Of a stretch of DNA of 64,000 nt, positions 26,333 through 33,691 are shown piece after piece. Where the stretch lies: positions 310,001 to 374,000 of the forward strand of contig NZ_AJVC01000003.1 of assembly GCF_000261365.1 (NCBI RefSeq), read 5' to 3'. The position numbers were made by a program, and so were the translations under genes. Every line of letters begins with the position of its first letter. Positions within the stretch are counted from its first letter, which is position 1. The DNA is from Herbaspirillum sp. GW103 (GTDB lineage: Bacteria; Pseudomonadota; Gammaproteobacteria; Burkholderiales; Burkholderiaceae_D). The notes under the pieces are model-generated. The model was not told the origin of the DNA. It saw only the letters and a program-made list of their open reading frames with translations, and searched no databases.

Positions 26333-27202
26333 ATGGCTCACCCGGAATACATTCTTACCCTGTCCTGCCTGGACCAGCGCGGCATCGTGCATCGCGTCTC
26401 AGGCTTTCTGGCCGATCACGGCTGCAACATCATCGATTCGGCACAGTTCGGTGATGCGCAATCGAAGCTCTTCTTCATGCGTGTACATTTCTCCTCCGAG
26501 GATGCGGCAGTGTCGGACGCGGCGCTGCGTGCAGATTTCGGGGTGCTGGGCGATTCGCTGCAGATGAACTGGCAGCTGCATGACGCGGGCAAGAAGCCGC
26601 GCGTGATGCTGATGGTGTCGAAGATCGGGCATTGTCTGAACGATCTGCTGTTCCGCTACAAGAGCGGATTGCTGCCGGTGGAGATTCCGGCGATCGTGTC
26701 CAACCATACGGATTTCTATCAGCTGGCCGCGAGCTACAACATTCCTTTCCATCATCTGCCGCTGGCGACCGGGTCGTCCATGGAAGTCAAGCGCGCGCAG
26801 GAACAACGCATCATGGAGATCGTGGAGGCCAACCAGATCGATCTGGTGGTGCTGGCACGCTACATGCAGATCCTCTCTCCCGAAATGTGCGAGGCCCTGC
26901 GCGGACGAGCCATCAATATCCATCACTCCTTCCTGCCCAGCTTCAAAGGAGCCAAGCCCTACTATCAGGCGCATGATCGCGGGGTCAAGCTCATCGGCGC
27001 AACCGCGCACTTCGTGACCGGTGACCTCGATGAAGGTCCAATCATCGAACAAGGCGTGGAGCGCGTGGATCACTCCATGGGGCCAGATACCCTCACCGCA
27101 ATCGGGCGTGATATCGAATGCGTGGTCTTGGCGCGGGCTGTCAAATGGTTCACCGAGCATCGTATCTTGCTCAATGGGCATAAGACCGTCATCTTCAACT
27201 GA
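26333..27202 (+). CDS. purU: Formyltetrahydrofolate deformylase
   Basis: 289 residues. The start at 26333 (MAHPEYILTLSCLDQRGIVHRVS) begins directly with the N-terminal ACT domain (about 1-85); the frame open to 26279 is not used. The C-terminal formyl transferase fold has the catalytic trio: Asn and His in INIHHSFLPSFKGAKPYYQA, and Asp in HFVTGDLDEGPII. It hydrolyses 10-formyl-tetrahydrofolate to formate and tetrahydrofolate, balancing one-carbon pools. In E. coli the ACT domain responds to glycine and methionine. It is followed by a terminator and then repeat element B. Confidence 0.93.
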   Translation: MAHPEYILTLSCLDQRGIVHRVSGFLADHGCNIIDSAQFGDAQSKLFFMRVHFSSEDAAVSDAALRADFGVLGDSLQMNWQLHDAGKKPRVMLMVSKIGHCLNDLLFRYKSGLLPVEIPAIVSNHTDFYQLAASYNIPFHHLPLATGSSMEVKRAQEQRIMEIVEANQIDLVVLARYMQILSPEMCEALRGRAINIHHSFLPSFKGAKPYYQAHDRGVKLIGATAHFVTGDLDEGPIIEQGVERVDHSMGPDTLTAIGRDIECVVLARAVKWFTEHRILLNGHKTVIFN

Positions 27203-27221
27203 TCCGCTGGTTCTGATTTAG

Positions 27222-27256
27222 ACGCCGTTCGGGGGCTGCCTGGGCGGCGTTTTTGT
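27222..27256 (+). terminator. Terminator after purU
   Basis: ACGCCG and CGGCGT arms (from 27222 to 27250) are followed by TTTTTG and a second T-run. It lies about 20 bases after the purU stop. Confidence 0.75.
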
Positions 27257-27267
27257 TTTTGTGGCTT

Positions 27268-28143
27268 TTGTTGATGTTGTCTTGGCGGGCTTGTGTTTTT
27301 GGTTTTGGTTTTTGGGTAGTCTGCACGGATTGCTGTTCTGCGCTCTAGCTTAATACTTATCATTCTCCGGTCGGAACGGAGCGCCGGGGGCGGCCCGGCA
27401 GCCGCTCACTTTTCTTGTCTCGCCAAGAAAAGTAAGCAAAAGAAGGCGACCCCAGAGAGCCAGCCCTCCTACGGAGGGTCCCCGTCGCAGCGGAGCGAAA
27501 AGTGGGAAGGATAGAGTCGCTTCGCTCCGACTATCCTTCTGATCCACTTTTCGCTCCGCTGCGACGGCTGGCTCTATGGGGAAGAGTCCACTCGGGCTCG
27601 CCTGCGGCCTCGCCGGATCTCCGACTCGCCTTCGGCTTTGGGTTGGCTCGCCTGTGGCATCGATTTTTTCTTCGATCAACGTCCTGATTTGGTTTTTATT
27701 GTTTAAATTATTTATGTTCTTTCGTCCTGAGTAGTCGCGCAGCGACGTATCGAAGGCGCAAGAACGCCAAAGCAAAGCCGAAGGCGAGTAGTGTGCCTTA
27801 CGATGCCGAAGGCGAGGCGTTTAGGTCGTCCGCATCTGCGCCGCCGATTCAGAAGCCGACAAAACGGATCAGAAAAATAGTCGGAGCGAAGCGACTCTAT
27901 TTTTCCCGTTTTGTTGGCTTCTGAATCGGGGACCCTCCGAAGGAGGGCGGTGCAGCTGCGGTCGCCTTCTTTTGCTTACTTTTCTTGGCGAGACAAGAAA
28001 AGTGAGCGGCTGCCGGGCCGCCCCCGGCGCGTTCTCCCGACCGGAGAATGATAAGTATTAAGCTAGAGCGCAGAACAGCAATCCGTGCAGACTACCCAAA
28101 AACCAAAACCAAAAACCAAGCCCGCCAAAACAACATCCACCAA
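27268..28143. repeat. Nested inverted-repeat intergenic element, copy B
   Basis: Near-identical to copy A at 13955-14810 and in the same orientation, differing by scattered substitutions. Copy B has an extra 28-base segment near 27777-27804, where GCCGAAGGCGA is duplicated around TAGTGTGCC. Its inner right arm (about 27946-27960) reads CGGTGCAGCTGCGG instead of CTGGCTCTCTGGGG, spoiling the inner pairing. Arm-to-arm complementarity again spans about 240 bases. The flank at 28131-28161 holds a tandem CAACATCCAC repeat. It also lies between convergent genes (purU and an acyl-CoA ligase). No transposase is present. Confidence 0.85.
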
Positions 28144-28174
28144 CACAACATCCACCAACACAAAAAGGAAAAGA

Positions 28175-29815
28175 TCACCCCCCGGAAGGATACTGCTCCC
28201 GCATCGCCCGCTTGTTGAGTTTCCCTACGCTGGTACGCGCCAGTTCAGACACGAAGCGCACCCGATCCGGCACGCCATAGCGAGAAATCGTCCCTGCTTC
28301 AGCGGCCGCCATCACATGCTGCCGGATATCCTCTTCGGAAACATTGGCCGCATCCTTCTTCAGCACGACCAGAGCAACGGGCCGCTCTCCCCACTTGCCA
28401 TCCTGCACCCCGATGACTGCCGTTTCAGCCACGGCAGGATGTCGTGCGATGATGTCCTCGATCTGTAGAGAAGAGACCCATTCGCCTCCGGTCTTGATGA
28501 CATCCTTGATCCTGTCGGTCACCTGCAGATAGCCCTCGGCATCCAGATGGCCGATATCTTGCGTATGCAGCCACCCACCGCGCCACAACTCTTCCGATGC
28601 GTCCGGTTGATGCAGATAGCCCTGAGTCAGCCAGGGGGCGCGCACCACGACTTCGCCGGTGCTCTTGCCATCCCGAGGACAGTCGTTCATCTCGGCGTCC
28701 ACCGTGCGCAAGGCCACCAGCGGCAAGGGCCGCCCGGTCTTCACCCGCAGCGTGGCTTCGCGCTCACCGCCCAGCTCCGCGGTCGGCACCTGCGCCAGCG
28801 TCAATACCGGACAGGTCTCCGACATCCCGTAGCCGGTAAAGACATCAATCCCCCGATCCCGCGCCATCCGCGCCAGACTCCCGGTCATCGCCGAACCGCC
28901 AATGATCATCTTCCACCCCGACAGATCCGCCTCGCGCGCCTGCTCGGAAGTCAGCACCATCTGCAGAATGGTCGGCACACAATGCGAGAACGTCACCTTC
29001 TCCTCACGGATCAGCTTGCAGATGGTATCGGGTACATAACGCCCCGGATATACCTGCTTGACCCCCGCCATCGTCGCCACATAAGGCAGCCCCCACGCAT
29101 GCACATGGAACATCGGCGTCAAGGGCATATAGACATCGTCCCGATGCAAACGCCCCTGCTGCGGCGCCAATGCCAGCCCGGCCGTGGTGCCCAGCGTATG
29201 CAGTACCAGCTGCCGATGGCTGAAATACACCCCCTTGGGCAAGCCCGTCGTACCGGTGGTGTAGAAGGTGGTCGCGCGCGCATTCTCGTCAAAGTCAGGG
29301 AAGTCATACCGGCTGCCAGCCTCGGCCAGCAAGGCTTCGTACTCCCCCGCAAAGCCCGGTCCCTGCGGACAGGGACTGCCATCGTCGGTGAGCAGAACAC
29401 AGCGCGTCAGCGTGTTCAGCTCGCCCCGGATCTGCTTCAACACCGGCATGAAATCCGAATTGACCAGCAAGATATCCGCCTGGGCATGATTCAAGGTGTA
29501 GGCAATCTGCTCCGGCGACAGACGCACATTCACCGTCTGCAACACGCAACCCATCATCGGCACCGCGAAGAAACATTCCAGATAGCGATTGCTGTCCCAG
29601 TCCATCACGGCCACCGTATGGCCTGCCTGCACGCCCATTTCCTTGAGCACATTGGCCAGCCGCTGCACCCGCTCGTAAAAGCCGGTATAGCTCAGGCGAC
29701 GCGCGCCGTAAATGATTTCCTGCTCGGGGGCGGTGGCCAGGGCGCTGTGCAGCAACTGCTTGATCAACAGCGGATAGCCATAGGCCGACGGGGTTTGCTC
29801 GATCGCTTGGGGCAT
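28175..29815 (-). CDS. Medium/long-chain acyl-CoA ligase (AlkK-like)
   Basis: 546 residues of the AMP-forming adenylate family. The P-loop motif FYTTGTTGLPKG (about residues 187-198), TGYGMSETCPV (about 340) and the C-terminal catalytic-lysine region DRIKDVIKTGGEWVSS (about 437-452) are intact, as is GKLNKRAMRE near the end. It activates a carboxylic acid through an acyl-AMP to an acyl-CoA. The best match by eye is the AlkK/DmdB-like branch, which handles medium-chain or methylthio acids; chain length is not readable. Cytoplasmic, a single gene. It converges on element B. Confidence 0.9.
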   Translation of the reverse strand: MPQAIEQTPSAYGYPLLIKQLLHSALATAPEQEIIYGARRLSYTGFYERVQRLANVLKEMGVQAGHTVAVMDWDSNRYLECFFAVPMMGCVLQTVNVRLSPEQIAYTLNHAQADILLVNSDFMPVLKQIRGELNTLTRCVLLTDDGSPCPQGPGFAGEYEALLAEAGSRYDFPDFDENARATTFYTTGTTGLPKGVYFSHRQLVLHTLGTTAGLALAPQQGRLHRDDVYMPLTPMFHVHAWGLPYVATMAGVKQVYPGRYVPDTICKLIREEKVTFSHCVPTILQMVLTSEQAREADLSGWKMIIGGSAMTGSLARMARDRGIDVFTGYGMSETCPVLTLAQVPTAELGGEREATLRVKTGRPLPLVALRTVDAEMNDCPRDGKSTGEVVVRAPWLTQGYLHQPDASEELWRGGWLHTQDIGHLDAEGYLQVTDRIKDVIKTGGEWVSSLQIEDIIARHPAVAETAVIGVQDGKWGERPVALVVLKKDAANVSEEDIRQHVMAAAEAGTISRYGVPDRVRFVSELARTSVGKLNKRAMREQYPSGG

Positions 29816-29923
29816 GCCGGAGTCTCCTTTGTTGTGCGGCGGCAGGGCCGCCTCTTATGTCTTATGGACAGGATGGATGAAACGAACCCCGATGATACCG
29901 CCAAGTCCCCGACAGCATGGTCG

Positions 29924-29953
29924 TCGGGACGACGAAATTGCGCATCGTCCCGA
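29924..29953 (-). terminator. Hairpin at the end of the metal-resistance operon
   Basis: Nine-base perfect arms (29924-29932 and 29945-29953), 17 bases beyond the stop of the cusF-like gene. It lacks a T-run, so it may be a Rho-assisted end. Confidence 0.45.
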
Positions 29954-29969
29954 GCTCGCCCTGGCAAGA

Positions 29970-30260
29970 TCAGCGCTTTTCTTCCAGCGAGGTCACGGTC
30001 AGTGCACCATCGACCCGGTCGGCAGTAAAGCGGATCTTTTCACCTTCGCGCGCCCGCGCCAGGATCTCGGGCGTGGCCTTGAACACCATCGTCATGCCAC
30101 CCATCTGCAAATTGGGAATCTCGCCATGACGGATGGTCAGCTTGCCATTGCCGGTGTCGACCTTGCGGATTTCACCCTCCACCTGCGGCGCATCACCCTG
30201 TGCGTGAGCCGCCCATGCGTCAAGACAAAGGACTACGGTGATGAGGAGCTTGCGTAACAT
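29970..30260 (-). CDS. CusF-like periplasmic copper-binding protein
   Basis: 96 residues from the ATG at 30260 (MLRKLLITVVLCLDAWAAHA, signal peptide cut before QGDAPQ), with AGGAAAG upstream; the frame open to 30359 is rejected. The mature beta-barrel has the metal site H-x-n-MGGMTM: His in IRHGEIPNL and two Met in GGMTMVF. E. coli CusF has Trp before its Met pair (NWPEMTM); here the spot reads QMGGMTM, so the capping Trp is replaced by Met. It probably chaperones Cu(I) in the periplasm for the neighbouring oxidase or efflux pump. Confidence 0.85.
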   Translation of the reverse strand: MLRKLLITVVLCLDAWAAHAQGDAPQVEGEIRKVDTGNGKLTIRHGEIPNLQMGGMTMVFKATPEILARAREGEKIRFTADRVDGALTVTSLEEKR

Positions 30261-30359
30261 GATCTTTCCTTTCATGAAGTCGTCAGCGAAGCACAGTCGC
30301 TGATTCAAAAAACAGTCATTCAACAATGAGATTGCCGGGGCCTTCAATGAGTCGAACAT

Positions 30360-31748
30360 TCAATGATGCCCCTGATGCCCGCCGGGCTTGATGACCTCCA
30401 GCGTGGCCGGTGCGCCGGAGCCGGACTGGTCCGGTGTCGCCCGCCGTGCCTCGGGCATCTCGCCTTGCCATTCGCGCGCCACCGTGCCGGCAGGGGCGCG
30501 ATACCAGCCGGGGTCCCGATAGTCATCCCGCGCCAGCGTGCGCCTAACCTTGACGGTGCTGAACATGCCACCCATCTCGATGGGTCCGTACGGTCCGCGT
30601 CCGGTCATCATGGGCAGAGTGTTGTCCGGCAGAGGCATCTCCATCTCGCCCATCGAGCCGCCCTTGTCGCCCATGACCATGTAGTCGGGAATGAGCCGGC
30701 TGATCTTGTTCACTACCTTGGACTGGTCAACCCCGATCATGGTCGGCACGTCATGGCCCATGGCGTTCATGGTGTGGTGCGCCTTGTGACAGTGCAGGGC
30801 CCAGTCGCCTTCTTCGGTGGCGTCAAACTCGATGGCGCGCATCTGGCCCACGGCAATGTCGGTGGTGACCTCAGGCCAGCGTGCCGATGGCGGCACCCAG
30901 CCGCCATCAGTGCCGGTGACGCTGAATTCGTGACCATGCAGATGCAGCGGATGATTGGTCATGGTGAGATTGCCCACGCGGATGCGCACCCGGTCGTTCT
31001 GTCGTACCACCAGCGGGTCGATCCCGGGGAAGGCACGACTGTTCCAGGTCCACAGGTTGAAGTCCAGCATGGTGCTGACCTTGGGGACGGCTGCCCCCGG
31101 CGCAATGTCGTAGGCATTCATCAGGAACACGAAATCGCGGTCCACCCGCATGAAGCCGGGGTCTCTGGGATGCGTGACCCAGAAGCCCATCATGCCCATG
31201 GCCATCTGCACCATCTCGTCGGCATGGGGGTGATACATGAAGGTACCGGCCCGTTTGGCCGTGAATTCGTAGACGTAGGTCTTGCCCGGCGGGATGGCCG
31301 GCTGCGTCAGGCCCGATACGCCATCCATGCCGTTGGGCAGGCGCTGGCCGTGCCAGTGCACCGACGTTGCCTCAGGCAGCTTGTTGGTGACGAAGATGCG
31401 CACCCGGTCGCCTTCCACCACTTCGATGGTCGGGCCGGGGCTCTGGCCGTTGTAGCCCCACAGCCTGGCCTTCATGCCGGGGGCGATTTCACGTTCCACC
31501 GCTTCGGCCACCAGATGGAATTCCTTGACGCCGTTCTTCATGCGCCAGGGCAGGGTCCAGCCGTTGAGCGTGACCACCGGCTGATAAGGGCGGCCATTGG
31601 CAGGTTGCAGTGGCGGCTGCGTCGCGGCGCTGGTTTGCAGCGCGGCTTCGGGCAGGCTGGCGGCGCCCGCGCGGCTGAGGGCGCCGGCGCTCACCGCCAG
31701 GGCCGCGCCTTGCAGGAAGTGGCGGCGTTGTTTGTCGGTCGGGTTCAT
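30360..31748 (-). CDS. Multicopper oxidase, Tat-exported (CopA/CueO-like)
   Basis: 462 residues. A twin-arginine signal (KQRRHFLQGAALAVSAGAL) is followed by cupredoxin domains. All copper motifs are visible: HWHGQ, MYHPHADEM, HPLHLHGHEF and HCHKAHHTMNAM, in which the type 1 copper Cys, His (+5) and Met (+10) are conserved. A Met-rich patch between about residues 375 and 400 (GSMGEMEMPLP, MMTG, MGGM) may bind extra Cu(I). It should oxidise Cu(I) to the less toxic Cu(II) in the periplasm. The gene overlaps the tolC-like gene by 4 bases and precedes the cusF-like gene. Confidence 0.9.
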   Translation of the reverse strand: MNPTDKQRRHFLQGAALAVSAGALSRAGAASLPEAALQTSAATQPPLQPANGRPYQPVVTLNGWTLPWRMKNGVKEFHLVAEAVEREIAPGMKARLWGYNGQSPGPTIEVVEGDRVRIFVTNKLPEATSVHWHGQRLPNGMDGVSGLTQPAIPPGKTYVYEFTAKRAGTFMYHPHADEMVQMAMGMMGFWVTHPRDPGFMRVDRDFVFLMNAYDIAPGAAVPKVSTMLDFNLWTWNSRAFPGIDPLVVRQNDRVRIRVGNLTMTNHPLHLHGHEFSVTGTDGGWVPPSARWPEVTTDIAVGQMRAIEFDATEEGDWALHCHKAHHTMNAMGHDVPTMIGVDQSKVVNKISRLIPDYMVMGDKGGSMGEMEMPLPDNTLPMMTGRGPYGPIEMGGMFSTVKVRRTLARDDYRDPGWYRAPAGTVAREWQGEMPEARRATPDQSGSGAPATLEVIKPGGHQGHH

Positions 31749-33130
31749 GGTTGCTTTCCTGGTTGGGGATGGCCGCCCAGCGCCTGTTGCAGGCCGGCGT
31801 CGGCGATCCAGAAATCACGCTGGGCTTCGATGGCGGCGTTCACGGTGGCAGCCTGTTCGCGGGCGTCGGCCAGCAGGGCGAAGACGCTGATGAGCATGCC
31901 GTTGTAGCGCAGTACGTTTTCCTCGGCGATGCGCTGGCGTAGCGGCACCAGTTGATCCTGGAAACGTCGTGCCAGCGCATAGGCATCCTCCCGCTCGCGC
32001 CAGGCCAGGCGCGCCTGGGCGCGGGCATCGAGCACGCTGGCGGCCAGTTTTTGCGCGCCTTGCAGATAGATGGCCTCGGCCTTGGCCACGCGCGCCTGGC
32101 CCCAATCGAACAAGGGAATCTCCAGCGAGATTTCGTAACCGTTTTCGGGCGGCTTGCCGCGCTCGGTGGTCCGCACTGCGCCCAGGTCCAGCACGTTGAT
32201 CAGGCGCGTGCTGCGGGTCAGGCCCAGCGAGGCTTGCAGGCCCTCCAGTTCGGTGCGCGCAGCCTGCACGTCCAGGCGCTGTTGCAGGGCTTGCTGTTCG
32301 ATGTCGTCCACCGTATCAAGCTGCCGGGGCAGTGCCGGCAATTGCGCGGGCAGGGCGAAATCCGGCGCCAGGCCCAGCAGGCGGGCCAGCGCTTCCTTGT
32401 GTTGCGCCGCCTGCCGACGGGCCTGTTGCAGGCTGGCCTGGGCCTGTCCATAGAAGAACTGCTCGCGCGCCGCATCAAGCTGGCTGATATTGCCCAGCCG
32501 CGCCATCTGCGCGGCCAGTTCATGCGCGGCCTCGGCGGCGTCGGCTACTTGCTCCTGATACTGCAAGCCCTGCTGCGCGGCGACCGCCCGATAGTAGGCT
32601 TGTCGGGTCTGTGCTGCGACCGTCAGCACGCGCCCGGCCAGCCACAGACGGACCTGCTCGAAGCGCCGTTGCTCGATGCGCGAGGCAGCCGGCAGGGTGA
32701 GCAGGCGCATGAGGCCCAACGACAGGCTGCGTTCGATCTTCAGATCGTCACCGGCATGGGTGCGCTTGAAAGAAAACCCCGGATTGGGCAGCCGCCCGGC
32801 TTGCACCAGGTCGGCTTCGGCCACGCCGAGTTGGGCGAACTCGGCCTGCAGGTCCGGATTGTGGATGAGCGCAATCTGCACCGCATCGTCGGCGTTGGCC
32901 AGGCGCGCTGCACCGTCGGCAGGATCGTGCAGCAACTGGCGCACGCGCTCCTTGCTGGCCTGGGTTTGTTGCGGGGTGCGGTTCCAGGCAGGGGCCTGGC
33001 CGAGACGCGCGCTGCTGCTCTGCGCGAGCTGGTCGAAACCGCCGTCGGGCGACAGCTGCGCGCAGCCGGCCAGCAAGGTGCAGGCGGCCACGGCGGCAGT
33101 CCGCCAGGGACGTGAAACGTGGGACATCAT
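31745..33130 (-). CDS. TolC-family outer-membrane efflux lipoprotein
   Basis: 461 residues; two adjacent ATG codons (33130 and 33127) are possible starts, with GAGGA just upstream. The N-terminus VAACTLLAGCAQLSP is a lipoprotein signal with the lipidated cysteine in LAGC. The remainder is rich in long alanine/glutamine helices in two repeats, as in OEP/TolC-family channels (for example LAQSSSARLGQAPAW and EISLEIPLFDWGQARVAKAE, the second a well-conserved family segment). It would form the outer-membrane tunnel of a metal efflux system, but no RND pump or membrane-fusion gene is in the cluster. Its stop overlaps the oxidase start. Confidence 0.85.
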   Translation of the reverse strand: MMSHVSRPWRTAAVAACTLLAGCAQLSPDGGFDQLAQSSSARLGQAPAWNRTPQQTQASKERVRQLLHDPADGAARLANADDAVQIALIHNPDLQAEFAQLGVAEADLVQAGRLPNPGFSFKRTHAGDDLKIERSLSLGLMRLLTLPAASRIEQRRFEQVRLWLAGRVLTVAAQTRQAYYRAVAAQQGLQYQEQVADAAEAAHELAAQMARLGNISQLDAAREQFFYGQAQASLQQARRQAAQHKEALARLLGLAPDFALPAQLPALPRQLDTVDDIEQQALQQRLDVQAARTELEGLQASLGLTRSTRLINVLDLGAVRTTERGKPPENGYEISLEIPLFDWGQARVAKAEAIYLQGAQKLAASVLDARAQARLAWREREDAYALARRFQDQLVPLRQRIAEENVLRYNGMLISVFALLADAREQAATVNAAIEAQRDFWIADAGLQQALGGHPQPGKQP

Positions 33131-33222
33131 GGAATCCTCGTCTGATGATGATCGTCATGCCCCGCACGCGCCGGGTTCGGCACGTGCGGGCTCAGACACA
33201 CGCGAAGGTGTGCAGGGCGATG

Positions 33223-33639
33223 TCAGGCGAGGGCAGGGGGACGGTCGGGATTTTCCGGCAGATAGCCGACGAAGCCGGAAGCCGGCAGCGCGTTGAACTC
33301 GCGCGAGGGAAGATCGGGGGCAGGTGGTGCAGTCAAGGCCAGCGGCAGCAGGCCACCGACGGTGCAGGCGGCGCAGAAGCTGCAGGAGCCGTGGGCCTGT
33401 GGCTGTTGCTGTTGCTGATGTTCGGTCTGTGTATCATCGGCAGCGGCCACTTGCGCTGCTGCCAAATGATCCGCGTGATGTCCTTGATGCGTCTGATGTG
33501 CCTGCGGCATCGCCGACGCGTGATGCTGCAGCGACTGCTGTTGCCCGGGCGCGCAGGGCTGTAGCACTGCGGCCCATCCCTGGACGGGAATGGCCAGCGC
33601 CAGCAACCAGAGCAGGAGGAGTTTTGCGCGCAGCATCAT
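33223..33639 (-). CDS. His-rich exported protein, possible metal-binding
   Basis: 138 residues. A signal peptide (MMLRAKLLLLWLLALAIPVQGWA) is followed by a low-complexity segment rich in His and Gln (about 35-85: QHHASAMPQAHQTHQGHHADH) and the cysteine cluster GSCSFCAACTVGG. It resembles DUF2946-like proteins found in copper and zinc resistance clusters; the exact family is not certain. Metal buffering in the periplasm is a reasonable guess. It lies 52 bases after the P-type ATPase and 92 before the TolC-like gene in the same direction. Confidence 0.65.
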   Translation of the reverse strand: MMLRAKLLLLWLLALAIPVQGWAAVLQPCAPGQQQSLQHHASAMPQAHQTHQGHHADHLAAAQVAAADDTQTEHQQQQQPQAHGSCSFCAACTVGGLLPLALTAPPAPDLPSREFNALPASGFVGYLPENPDRPPALA

Positions 33640-33691
33640 GGGCGGCAGTATAGACCGCCGCTGCGCCGGCGATCAAGCTGTCGCGCCGGAC

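Noticed and set aside
28131-28161. CRISPR-like short repeats
   Set aside because: Only two short tandem CAACATCCAC units without spacers; this is simple low-complexity sequence at the edge of element B.
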